A stretch of DNA of 64,000 bases from Bimuria novae-zelandiae CBS 107.79 (taxonomy: Eukaryota; Ascomycota; Dothideomycetes; Pleosporales; Didymosphaeriaceae): positions 372,001 through 436,000 of the forward strand of contig ML976675.1 in the NCBI GenBank assembly GCA_010015655.1. Direction: 5' to 3'. The position numbers were made by a program, and so were the translations under genes. The notes under the pieces are model-generated. The model worked only from the letters and a program-made list of their open reading frames with translations, was not told the origin of the DNA and searched no databases. Shown here in pieces: positions 23,917 to 34,135 of the stretch. Every line of letters begins with the position of its first letter. Within the stretch, counting starts at the first letter, position 1.

Positions 23917-23962
23917 AGTTGGCCCGCTCGGTGGGGTTGGCCCGCTCGGTGGTGAACCACGT
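23917..23962 (-). repeat. Right inverted end of Fot1/pogo relic with two GC-rich tandem units
   Basis: This is the reverse complement of the left end over about 46 bp, but with two GAGCGGGCC units instead of three. Confidence 0.85.
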
Positions 23963-24679
23963 TAGGCTTATTAAAATTAATATTTTAAAAGCTTTTAATA
24001 AGCTACTTAAAGTAAAGGAAGAGGTATTTAAAAGTAAAATATATTTTATAAATTATACTAAAATAGCTAGAGTCACTATAGCCTTTAAGTCTTTTTATAG
24101 CCTCTTTTAAGGGCTAGAGAACTTTAATATACTAACTAATTATAGCCTAATTAATAGTAGTAAGACTTTTTATACGTATTTTATTAGTAGGAGTCTTACT
24201 GCGCGCGTAAGCTAAGGACTTATCTTATAACTCTTTTTCTACTTTATATTTAATAAGAGCATTAATTATGTAGTAGAGGAGAACTACTTTTTTATAAAAT
24301 TAAAATAGCTATTATAGTAAGTAATAGCAGGCTTAATAGGTTTAAAAATCTATATAGACTCTCTTATCTTACGCGTTAAATAGTAATAGTTATAAAAAAA
24401 GTTATATTATTAAGGTATTAATGTTAAGTATATAACGTTTATAAAGACTCTAATAAGGCCTTTTTTTCTACTTACGTAGGTATTTCTTTTTAAGTCTAAA
24501 TTATAAAGTATTATTATTAAAGGCGTCTTTATTAGTTTTAAATATTATAGTTTACCCTACTAAGTTAAGCAAGTAAAGTAAGTAGTAAAAGTATTAGTTT
24601 TATAAAGTAAACCTATAGTAGGTGCCTAGCGCCTTAAGGGCTATATTATTATTTATTATATTATTAAGTATAAAGTACC

Positions 24680-24912
24680 TGTTAAGTCCTTCGGGGTAGC
24701 TAGTCCTAAAGGGGTAAGGGTTAGTTCTTAGGCAAGAGTACTATAAGATAAGTAAAGGGTATTAATAGCTTACGCGTATTAATAGGACGTTAGTATTAAA
24801 AGTGTATATAGCGTAATTAAATTAATAAGAGCCTAAGTTAAATCTAAATAATAGATTAGTAAATAGGTTAAACATAATAATAGAAGTCTATTATCGCGTT
24901 CCTATATATAAG
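24680..24912 (+). repeat. Dispersed AT-rich repeat, copy 1 (LTR-like)
   Basis: This copy starts TGTTAAGTCC, contains GGGGTAGCTAGTCC, and is collinear with 63510-63752. Shared blocks include GCGTAATTAAATTAATAAG-like and ATAGATTA-TAAA-AGGTTAAACA. The TG start and the length suggest an LTR, but I could not pair it with a second LTR. Confidence 0.6.
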
Positions 24913-24919
24913 TCTTAGG

Positions 24920-25085
24920 CTGCTCGCTAGCGAGCGCTCACTGCAGAGCGCTCTTTGGTAAGCAGTCACGTAACTTAGCGCCATGCGACGTAGTCGCAAA
25001 TGACCAGCATTCCTAGCGAATGACATAAGGAGTTAAGTACAAAACTGGCACAGCCTTCCCTGGATCTCAGATCCTAACAGTACCT
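24920..25085. other. Non-AT-rich patch inside island 1
   Basis: About 165 bp of near-balanced composition sits between RIP-type sequences. It has a GCTCGCTAGCGAGC palindrome at its left edge and no protein frame that I recognise. Confidence 0.5.
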
Positions 25086-26530
25086 AACTAAGCTACTATT
25101 AATACTAGAGGTTTATAGCGTTTAATAATAATTATAGTAACTTTCTCGCCTGTATGCGCACTACTAAGTTAATAAAGAATAAAAGGTAAGTTATAAAGCT
25201 TGCTATAACTATTAACGTAGTAATAAGCCTATAAAATGCACTCTTATCGCCTTTTATAAACTAGCTATTAAAGCTAATATCGATTTTACTAAGGGCGCGA
25301 GCGAGCTTAGTTTATATATAAAGCTATAAATTTACGTATAACTTTAATAAGAAGATAGTAATAGTTATATAGCTTTAAAAAGGAATTAGCTTAGCTTTTA
25401 AGTTAGTAGCGCGTAAGAGTTTTAAAAAAAATAGTATTTTTACTTCGCGTAGTAGGTAATTATTTTTAGTAAGCTAGCTAATTAAAGTAAATTAAAAACG
25501 ATATTAATTTAAAAAATTTAAAATATTAAATACCTATTATAGCACGCTAACGTTAGCGCTTATAAGGCTAGTAAAAGTACGTTACCCTAACTCTAATAGA
25601 GGTAATTACTTGCCTAGGCGGAAGTGCTTATAGCCTAGCCGTCTCTACTCTACATAGTTCTATGCTAACGATGTAGAGGTTATTATCTCTTCACTAAATT
25701 AATTACTAGGTAATTTGTGTATATAGTAATAGTAATAGACGAAAAATATACGCTGTATATTTGCCTAGGGAGCGACGTGATACCCGTAATTATAAAGTAA
25801 AGACTTTTTAAACCTTTACGTACATAGAGGATTTATATGCTATAATAATCTTACTAAGTTAATGCTATTAAAGTTATTAGTAAACTAAGCGTTAGATTTA
25901 AGCTTAGGGCTATTAGAGCTAAGTAGAAAAGTAACTAAAAAAGTAATAGTAGCTTTATTTAATATAGCTTAAAAAGATAGTATTAGCGTTAGTATCTTTA
26001 GTAGCCTATAAAGGGGCGGTAATATGTTTAAGGACCCTAAAAGTATATTAATTAAATATAAAAAGTCTATATTAAAGGCTATAGCGTTAAGAGCTTAGAG
26101 CTTAGTTTTAAAGCATTAGCTACCTTAAGTAGCTAGTAGGTCCTATATACTCTATAAGTTAAGTGTAATAACTAGTAACGCTACTAGCTTTTTTATTATA
26201 CTTAAAAAGCTCCTTTTGCTTTTATTTTATAAATCTAGGGCTATTATATACATGTAGGAGAGACGATGCGAGAGCGTAAGAAGAGGGTATAAAAAAGTTA
26301 ATAAAAAAGGCAAGTACACTAAAATTAAAGTGTTAAGCTAGCTAATTGCTTAATTAAAAAACTACTTAAAATAATAAATAATTAACGTTAATACTAATAA
26401 TTTCTTAGCGTTATATATAGCGTAAAAATAGGTTAAAAGAATTAATTAATTAATTATAAAACGAGAGAGGGATAGATTTAATTAATAAGATTAATATAAG
26501 CAAAAATATTAATTAATTAATAGATTAATT

Positions 26531-28001
26531 AATTGTTGACAGCTCTGCTGATTGGATCCTTTCTGGTACTCGTACGTCAGCACTAGGTGATTTGGACAGA
26601 AATAGGTTATATACTGCGAGGTCATTCAGTGAACCAAATGCTAGTTCCTAGTGTTTGAGGACGTCACCGAACAAAATCCTGTGCCTTGCTTATTTGCCCC
26701 TTACGAGGGAACTAAACTGCATGGCTCTTGGACACTTTGATTTTGCGACCTGCGGCAATCATTTAGATGCCAGTAACAATGTACTTGCATCAATTATCCT
26801 CCTGCGATGTAGATCAACATGCTATCTGCGTGGCAGTAGATCCATTCGTAAAAATATCACGAAAGGGGGAAAATTATTTAACCCTGGAAGTTTCCAATAC
26901 TTCAAACTCCAAAATAGTGATTATGTTCTTGAATGTCCGCGGATGGACATAGCTTGTTGGGAGTTTTCGCTGATGTCCTCTTATAGACCTTGCGGTCTGC
27001 GTTGATCTCCGAATTGAATAGTTATGCGACGAGACCAAACAAAGCGGCGATAACCGCCTAAGATAGTCATATTTCCCTATCTTGCCCAAGCGGAATGTTT
27101 CATGAAAGGCAAAGACCAGTAGGATCCAGTGAACGCTGTCCGGGATGTGTCAATCGATTGGTGTTCGGTAACTGCCTTTCACAGCGACCATTCCTGTGTT
27201 CGTCGTCCGGTACATGGGTAAGTTGTGCTTGCTTTGCTGGCTAGTTCAGTGGTCTTGTTCTTCGAGTTTGCGATGAACATGTTGTTCTTACCAGCACAAT
27301 ATTCCGTTGCACTCGTACAGTCGACCACGCGAGCACTTTGAGAGCGACCTCTACTGTGCAATTTAGAGCAGGCGGAGTTGAGCTTTGTTCGAGGTCGTTC
27401 AGAGGCAACGGATCTGTTGTTCCCTCAATACAGTACTCTCAACACCTCGATGTCTAACCCTTACGGCAGTGCTCGCCACTGGTCAGCCCCCTACAGTGCG
27501 ATTCCCATGTCGCTTTTTGGCATCCGATCAAGCTGCCTAACCCACTCGCTCTCCACCAGGATCTGCAAACCTCCTGACGAACCCTCTGCTCCAAATATTG
27601 TGTTCTGGGAATGAGGCAGGTGGGGCCGCGGGCGCGGGAAAGGACCTTGATCCTATCCCACGCTAGACCCACCTGGCCCTGACCGTCCGCTGAACTTACG
27701 CGATGACTGCCGAGGACCATTACCTGATGGCCAAAGTGGATTTGCCATTCCTGCATGCAAGGCACGGCAATGTGCGCAAGCTTGCCTTTATAGCTTCGCC
27801 GTAGGAGAGATATTTCCGCTCGATGCTGATGTGCTTACGGGACCATTGCCACAGGTCACCGGGGGTAAACTGCGAGGGACTATTGGGATACCGAAGCAGC
27901 GAGCGGTGTGCTTCACCTTCAACGCAAATCCTCGAACAAAAAACTCGACAAGCCGAAGCCGCAACATAATGCGGCAACCCTCTCGAACGCTTGAACCCTC
28001 C
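26531..28001. other. 1.5-kb region without a supported gene
   Basis: Composition is normal again. Open frames of 60-116 codons occur on both strands (26655-27005 on +, 27454-27765 and 27720-27977 on -). None shows a known domain, signal peptide or consistent splicing. Confidence 0.4.
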
Positions 28002-28583
28002 TCACTCCCTGGCCCCGTCACCGTCGCCGTCCTCAGACCCCTCAATTTTCTTCTCCCGCGTGACCCTCTCCATTAACCCCTCCCTCCTCTCTAGCGCTTC
28101 CTTCCTCCACACCTCCTCCCTCACATAATATTCCTCAAACACACCCACACCCCTCTTCCTCTCCCCCTCTAGCCCCACCCACTCCGGCTTGCTCCCTGCA
28201 TAGATATGCACCCTTTCTCCCTCCATCACCCTCTGGAAACTATCCCGGTCGAGCGTGCCAGCTTTTACATACGTCATGTGCCGATTCGCGCCGTAGTACT
28301 TGAACAGCGTATCGTGACAAAGGGGACAGCGCGCGTTCGTCTGGCCGTTGCCAGAGGGCGTGGGGCCCGAGATGAGCTCCGGCTTCGTGGAGGCTGTGAG
28401 CTTGAAGTAGGATGATTCGATGAGGGTGTTGAGGCCGCAGACGGAGCCGGATTCGCGCTGGCACCATGTGCAGTAGCAGATGTGGGTGATGAGTGGGAAT
28501 GCGGTGATTTGGTATGAGATTGTAGCGCACGAGCACCGGCCGCTGAGGGGGAAGAAATTGTCTGTGGGAAAGGGAAGAGCCAT
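28002..28583 (-). CDS. GFA/CENP-V-type zinc-binding protein
   Basis: A single exon from MALPFPTDNFF encodes 193 residues. An upstream in-frame ATG at 28679 would add a 32-residue leader and looks less likely. The zinc-binding Cys pattern of the GFA fold is present: GRCSCATISYQ (about 17-27), CYCTWCQRESGS (about 36-47) and CPLCHDTLFKYYG (about 84-96). The family is named after glutathione-dependent formaldehyde-activating enzyme, but most fungal members have no assigned substrate. The C-terminal 70 residues are charged, end in an acidic Gly-Asp stretch and are not part of the fold. It is divergently transcribed from the molybdopterin synthase gene. Confidence 0.85.
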   Translation of the reverse strand: MALPFPTDNFFPLSGRCSCATISYQITAFPLITHICYCTWCQRESGSVCGLNTLIESSYFKLTASTKPELISGPTPSGNGQTNARCPLCHDTLFKYYGANRHMTYVKAGTLDRDSFQRVMEGERVHIYAGSKPEWVGLEGERKRGVGVFEEYYVREEVWRKEALERREGLMERVTREKKIEGSEDGDGDGARE

Positions 28584-29249
28584 TGTGCTTTTGTTGCGAA
28601 AAAGATTGTATTGGAGAGAGCGATTGAGCAATAGCGAAGGGTGATCTGGAGAGGGATAGGTGCTGCGCGAGCGGTTCAAATGTCGTGTAAGCTATTCGGC
28701 ACGCTTTTCCGCGTGTGCGGTAGAATCCCCATAGCGGTAGGCAACAGCCCTGCAAGACTGGTCAGTGCGCAGCCTACGTGACTTTAATCATTACGAGAGG
28801 TTTGTATGTAGCGCTGGGTTCGTGTTAATTCCAGAAGTGGTTTCGTCTAAGTTGTCGGCATGCCGAATATCGGCCAATCATCTTTCGCTCGCCCGCGGAC
28901 AGCAGCGGCTTAATCACCACGCATCCCACTCTCACCTGGGCAAGCGCGATATCCTCGCCTCCATAACATTCATTCTTTTCCTTTTATAATTCCACCCTAC
29001 CTGTGAGTTTGGGTCTGTTGATATTCCGGTACATGTATGTCTACTTTGCCGTGTGTGTTTCACGTACATATGACCCCGCGAAAAGGCAGACACGCATACT
29101 ATGCGGTGGTTCAACAGAGCATGGCAAAATCGTCAAACACACCTTCATGAACACATCATTAATACTTTGAAGACTAAAATTTACTCCGAACCATTTTCAA
29201 AATTTCGCCGGCCACTGAAACTTTCCAACCCACCGGTAACTCTCCAGCC
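28584..29249. promoter_or_regulatory. Divergent promoter region of the GFA and molybdopterin synthase genes
   Basis: These 666 bp between two outward-facing start codons hold both promoters. No factor-binding site could be assigned. Confidence 0.5.
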
Positions 29250-29801
29250 ATGTCGACCACCGAGTCATCCGCCTACACGCCCGACATACCCGCCGACCCA
29301 GTGACCAAAACCACGTCTACCATCCACATCGAACTCACTCCCAATGACCTGGACTCGCTAGCGGCTACACGATTCGTGCGGTCTCCCGCCGCCGGCGCAA
29401 CCGTGCTGTTCATCGGCACCACGCGCGACTCCTTCAACAACCTACCTGTGTCCTCTCTAGCTTACACATCCTACACTCCGCTCGCTATGGCAACGCTATA
29501 CTCCATCGCGTCAACCTTGCTCAAGAAGCACGACCTCACCAAGATCGCAATCGTGCACAAACTAGGTGAGTGCCCGATCGGAGAGGAAAGCATTGTGATT
29601 GCAGTTAGCGCGCCACGCCGACAGGCAGCATGGCGAGCGGGCGAAGAGGCTCTGGAAGAGACGAAAAAGAGAGCTGAGATCTGGAAGCTGGAGCGGTTCG
29701 AGGGAGGAGAGGGGTTGTGGAGGGCAAACAGAGATGGGGTGATCGGGGTCAAAGTGTCGCCGGCCGAGGACGCAAAGGTACCCGAGGGGAGCAGCGCGTA
29801 A
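29250..29801 (+). CDS. cnxH: Molybdopterin synthase catalytic (large) subunit, MoaE/MOCS2B family
   Basis: A single exon encodes 183 residues. MoaE features are STIHIELTPNDLD, then GATVLFIGTTRDSF (replacing the usual GA...F.G.vR), LAYTSYTPLAMATL, IAIVHKLGECPIGEESIVIA, SAPRRQAAW, and the catalytic-lysine segment EETKKRAEIWKLERFE. With the small subunit (CnxG) it inserts two sulfurs from the thiocarboxylated partner into cyclic pyranopterin monophosphate to make molybdopterin. That cofactor is needed by nitrate reductase and xanthine dehydrogenase. A transposon begins about 100 bp past the stop codon and may affect the 3' UTR. Confidence 0.93.
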   Translation: MSTTESSAYTPDIPADPVTKTTSTIHIELTPNDLDSLAATRFVRSPAAGATVLFIGTTRDSFNNLPVSSLAYTSYTPLAMATLYSIASTLLKKHDLTKIAIVHKLGECPIGEESIVIAVSAPRRQAAWRAGEEALEETKKRAEIWKLERFEGGEGLWRANRDGVIGVKVSPAEDAKVPEGSSA

Positions 29802-29904
29802 GAACCGGAGCTGAGGCGTTGTTGCGTATAGGATGTTGAAGCGATGCGGTGCGGAAAGTTTCTGTGTTGGGGCGTAATGCGTGAGCTGTCATAGCGGCGG
29901 AGTA

Positions 29905-29974
29905 CCGTAGAGTTTTGCAATTAATAGATAGCCTAGCTGCTAGCTGCAGGTGGCGACGTAACCGTAGGAGGTAT
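29905..29974 (+). repeat. Left 70-bp terminal inverted repeat
   Basis: Exact inverted match to 32551-32620. It contains the palindrome-like CTAGCTGCTAGCTGCAG. Confidence 0.97.
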
Positions 29975-30117
29975 CGCACTGAGACGCTTGCAACGTCAAA
30001 CATCGTCAAAATAGATCAGTGGCCTGCATCTCCACAACAACACCATAGATTTTGATACTTTTCGGATTTTCTTGATTCTACGGTCTAAATCTATAGGACT
30101 TTTGAATTTCATAAAAA

Positions 30118-32299
30118 TCAGATATGTGGTGGTGGAGATACATAAGGTTGCGGCGATGTAGGGATGTTGCCGCATGTCGCCTCATCGTCTGTAGACCCAG
30201 CAGCGTCAACGTCGCTCCCAGCGCCAGCGTCCTCATATATAGTAAACTGAGGCTGTTGAGACTGCAGGTAAGACGTCTGTATAGATATCTCTTGGTGTTG
30301 AGGTTGTTGTTCAGGCTGTGAGGCGTATGCAGAGTCCTGTGAGTTGAAGCTCTGGGAGCTCTTGCCAAGGGCAACCCATGACTGCAAATCAAATGTAGAT
30401 GTGAATGTATTGCCCCGGGCAAGCTCTCGCTCCTCCCAGTCTGTTGTCGCGATAGTCTTTATCCTTGGTGGTTTGTTTATAGAGATCTCCTGTAGTGGCG
30501 GCGGCGGCGGCTGGCGGGCATCCTGGTATGCGGCGAACTCGGTATCGTCGTCCCACAACCTCTGCAGGCATTGCTCCTTTGTAAACTTTGTATAGCCAAT
30601 TACCTTCCTACTACGAAGAATCTCCTTGAGCTGTCGTAGAGGCCAATTAATATAGGCTCTCCATGCTGTTCTAGGTAGTCGTTTTGCTGGCGGCGCATCG
30701 GCGCCAGGATCCTCCTGCACCCACTCATACTCGCCATCTAGGCGGTTAATGGCCTCGACGTCGATAACCTCGTTAAACTCATGTTTTATACATACTATCG
30801 GGTCTTCTGAGTTTTCCCATCCTTCCCACGAGACTGACGGTAGTTGTTTTAGCTTTATAAGGTTGTCCTGGCTGCCGTCGGGCGGCAGGGATATCCCAGT
30901 CTGTATGAACGCCTTTTGTATAAGTGCTGGCGATAGGAGCCTTACCGCACATGAAGTCGCCTCCATAGTAATATAACGTAGAGTACGGGGAACAAGCTCT
31001 TGCTGATCTCGTCCCTCTATTAGTCTCTCTGTCGCGTCCTTCATATGGCGTTTAAACACCTTGTTAATGTGGGTATCAAGTGGTTGCAGGATGCTGGTGC
31101 ATCCGGCAGGTACGACTGCCAGCACTACATGTAGCTTCTTGAGCGCATCGCGCACCTCCTCAGTGAGGTGAAATTTGACAGAGTCCATCACTAATAGTAA
31201 TTCTTGTACGCCGCATCGATCCATATAGGTCTTGAGATGCTCCTGTATCCATTTTACCATGAGTTCTGCGTTGTTCCAGGCTTTCTCGTTGATGTAGACC
31301 TCTACGTTGAATGTAGCCCAAGATGCGCGTTCCTGACGCTCGATAGTGCCACCAGGTACGCCATGGAAAATCACGACTGCGTCAAGTACTTGTCCACACG
31401 CAGAGATGATTAGGATAACTGTTGCCTGCCGATTTTGCCATCCTGATCTTGTTATTTTGTATTGTACTGTTGTGGCGCCGCGGTAATGGTATGTGTGGCC
31501 ATCCGCGTACTCATATGGTATAGGGGTCTCATCCAGGTTCAGGATCGCCATATAAGGAAACCTCGACAATCCAGTATAGGGAGACTTCAGAACTCCAATA
31601 AATAAATTATTCTGCCGTCTGATAAAGCGGATAAAATTCTTCGCCTTTGGTAATAGGTCTGTAGGTAACTGTTGTGCCTGTTTCGTGATAGCTCTCCAGG
31701 TGATGCCGTACCGACGGCGGAATGCAAAGAACCAGCCAGATGACATGCCAAACTAGAGAAATTAACACAGCTCCACTACATAGGTATAATAAATTTACCT
31801 CTGTTGCAGGAGCAAAGTAGATAGCCTGATAAAGCTCTCCAGCAAGTCTCTTAAACCACATTACTGAGATGCGCTTGCCTTGCTCCCTAGCGTCACAAAA
31901 TCGTTGGTAAATGGCCTCCTCCAGGATGGGCCAGGACTCACGCTTCGCAACAAAGTGACGCCGGCTCCGCGCACGCTGCCCATATAGGATGGAATCGCGA
32001 CTCCTCCACCATAGGGATATACAGGATGGGCAATAGTCCTTCCAGTCAAACTTCTCCCGCACCTCATTCATGTTTGGAGGGCGTAGATCCTCATCCCATT
32101 GCAGGCCCGTCTAGAGCTTTGCATACCAGCAGCCCTGGGGATCGTACACCCAGTTCTGTTTATCCTGGATCCAGAACACTACAGCAAGCTTTTCTTCGCG
32201 GGTATACGAGCGACGAGAAACACTAGATTCAGCTTCTGGACGCTTATACAATGGGTTATCCTTGCGTAGGCGGCCGGTTTTCTTGCGTTCGGGCGGCAT
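30118..32299 (-). pseudogene. pogo/Tan1-type DDE transposase, near-intact with one in-frame TAG
   Basis: Exons 32299-31799 and 31752-30118 join across a 46-nt intron (GTAAAT...CTAG) for about 711 codons. The N-terminus, from MPPERKKTGRLRKDN, carries a psq-like helix-turn-helix (YTREEKLAVVFWIQ) and then a second DNA-binding segment. The DDE_1 core reads ILNLDETPIPYEYADG (first Asp), LLLVMDSVKFHLTEE (second Asp) and CTSILQPLDTHINKVFK (third Asp region), so all three catalytic acids are present. One TAG at 32111-32113 (codon 63) interrupts the frame. A 39-nt intron (GTGTAC...CTAG, 32111-32149) would remove it in frame but lacks a clear branch site. If the stop is real, translation could still restart at the Met of MNEVREKF (32071) without the first domain. 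Confidence 0.85.
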
Positions 32300-32550
32300 G
32301 CTGGTGGTGATGAGGATGAGGAGTTCGGCGATGAGGGGGCTCGTATAGGCAGCCTATTAACTCTGTTAGATGACGTCGATGCGCAGCAAGGTAAAATTCT
32401 AGGATAATTGAGCTCGCTGAGACGAGTAGATCGACGTACTCAACACCAAAAAATGTCACGATATGGTCGAGATGCAAGGCACTGAGTAGATTGTTGCACA
32501 TTTAGAGCAACAGAGCTCGCATCCAGATTCTGATACCTTGGCAGCCCACT

Positions 32551-32620
32551 ATACCTCCTACGGTTACGTCGCCACCTGCAGCTAGCAGCTAGGCTATCTA
32601 TTAATTGCAAAACTCTACGG
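32551..32620 (-). repeat. Right 70-bp terminal inverted repeat
   Basis: Exact inverted match to 29905-29974. Confidence 0.97.
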
Positions 32621-32622
32621 TA

Positions 32623-33634
32623 GCACTGGAACCTAGGAGGCTTAGATCCCTGAGCCGTGCTTGTGGAACAAGCGGTTAGGTCCGTAGTACACAGTCGTGT
32701 ATTGGACTATTGGAGCGAAGTGACATCGTATATGCACTTGCCGACCATTGACAGACACGTTGATGTCAAGCTGAGTCAACCTGCGGCTGGAGCGAAGCAG
32801 GGACAAGGTTCCAGCGAACAAATGTTGTACAAGAAGCACGATGTGTCAATGATTCCACTTTAGCGCGGGATGATCTGTCAGGGCGAAAATTCGTTCTCCA
32901 CCGTTTTTTTTTCGGTACAGGACTGTTGACGAAAATAGCAGGCAAGCTGATGTGAAGTTTCGAATACAGCTAAGCTAGCTGCTGCCTAAAGGCAGTCCGC
33001 ACGGATGCTCGTGCTCCTAATGAAGTGCAATTAAGAATCACCAGGGCTCAACGCCTCCTGCTATCTCTGCGGGGTGGATGCTAGATCGATCCGGAGAATG
33101 CGGAGGCTAAATGCAGCAACAGCGGAAGACGCTGAGGCGCCTCTGTTACACAGAAGTCTCGGCGCCTTCTGGCTGACAGCCACGGCGCACCAGCTTCAAG
33201 CACGACGTATTGAATGGATCCGTAGCGAATAGCATGCGTGACCTGGGACCAGAAAGACGTTTACCCCTGCCACTACTCGGTAGCTCCCGAAAGGCGCATA
33301 AGCCTTCAGGTCATTGGAAATGATTCAACAATTGGATCGCCGCACAGCGGCACGTGGAATGCATCGACGGATCTTGACACTGGTGAACATTCAGTTGGGA
33401 ACACTCAAGCGATGTTCTGCAGTGTCGAACGGGGTCCATGTATCATGCCGGCGGGCTGCATTGCTCCGTGCCGGTAAAGGTATGTAACAGGCGAAGCTCG
33501 GTGGGAAAGCTCTGAAAATACCCCACCCTTAAACCTTATGGGCGAGATGGGCCTTGTTCCCTAGCGATGCTCTTGGATTGCCTAAATGTACACTAGTATT
33601 ACACGCACCGATTATCGTACATGTCGGATCGTCG
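32623..33634. other. 1-kb region without a supported gene
   Basis: This lies between the transposon and AIM11. Only short open frames occur and no family was recognised. Confidence 0.45.
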
Positions 33635-34135
33635 TTATCGAGGCGTTTCTGAGTTGCCGTCCTCCTCCTCTTTAGCCACCGTCTCCTGCGAGGCTACCAA
33701 TAGATCCATTATGGATGCCGGAAGAGCTTCACCTGGCTGGTAGATTGTGTCGTAGTTCAGTCGTCCTCTGAGTCTTGCCTGGGCTTCTTTCAGATTTGCT
33801 ATGTCGAACGCCCACATGGTCCCGCCCAATGCCATGGTTCCCAGGCTGACACAGTTCATCGTGGCCAGGTTCAGAGCCTGGACTGCTTCATGGACTGGGC
33901 TGAAGTGTTCATGCGGATTGGTATTTGGTGCATAGAAGCTGGGCTTCACCCGCAGGTGACGCTTGTATATGGCACGGCGAGTGAGGGCCGTAGAGGCGAG
34001 AAAACAGGTGGCGCCAAAGAAGAAGACGGACAACTGCCGTAACGATCGTGCGGAAGTGATGGGTGTGCTCTCGTATGCAGATTCCGGCGGTGGCCGCTGG
34101 GGTGAGTTGACCGGCGGGGCGGGCGACCGGGCCAT
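33635..34135 (-). CDS. AIM11: AIM11-like mitochondrial inheritance protein
   Basis: A single exon from MARSPAPPVNSPQ gives 166 residues; two upstream in-frame ATGs could add up to 18. The family pattern is clear: ARSLRQLSVFFFGATCFLAS forms membrane helix 1, followed by LTRRAIYKRHLRVKPSFYAPN, and ALNLATMNCVSLGTMALGG forms helix 2, followed by MWAFDIANLKEAQARLRGRL. This is the two-helix core of fungal Altered Inheritance of Mitochondria 11. Loss in yeast raises mitochondrial genome loss, but the molecular role is unknown. The acidic C-terminal tail (KEEEDGNSE) is variable in the family. Confidence 0.88.
   Translation of the reverse strand: MARSPAPPVNSPQRPPPESAYESTPITSARSLRQLSVFFFGATCFLASTALTRRAIYKRHLRVKPSFYAPNTNPHEHFSPVHEAVQALNLATMNCVSLGTMALGGTMWAFDIANLKEAQARLRGRLNYDTIYQPGEALPASIMDLLVASQETVAKEEEDGNSETPR

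Larger units (their letters stand above)
22098..23962 (-). mobile_element. RIP-degraded Fot1/pogo-type DNA transposon (1.87 kb)
   Basis: The element is bounded by inverted repeats starting ACGTGGTTCACCACCGAGCG (22098 onward) and its complement ending at 23962. A TA lies on each side (22096-22097 and 23963-23964), the expected Tc1/mariner target duplication. The ends carry tandem 17-bp units around GAGCGGGCC, three on the left and two on the right. The size fits Fot1 (about 1.9 kb). The minus strand carries the decayed transposase described separately. Confidence 0.88.
21918..26530. repeat. AT-rich, RIP-affected repeat island 1
   Basis: Base composition drops sharply to long runs of A/T with dense TA dinucleotides, and no frame stays open for long. 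It contains a Fot1/pogo relic (22098-23962), a repeat shared with the end of the window (24680-24912), a short non-AT-rich patch (24920-25085) and unassigned AT-rich sequence. A polypurine-like AAAGGGGCGG at about 26010-26025 next to TGTTTAAGGACCC may mark another LTR-element end. Both edges are abrupt. Confidence 0.85.
29905..32620 (-). mobile_element. Young pogo-like DNA transposon with perfect 70-bp terminal inverted repeats (2716 bp)
   Basis: The ends 29905-29974 and 32551-32620 are exact inverted copies, 70 of 70 bases, beginning CCGTAGAGTTTTGCAATTAA. TA flanks each end (29903-29904 and 32621-32622). The interior is not AT-biased and encodes a long transposase on the minus strand. Identical ends and an undamaged frame indicate recent movement, in contrast to the RIP-degraded elements elsewhere in the window. 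Confidence 0.95.
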
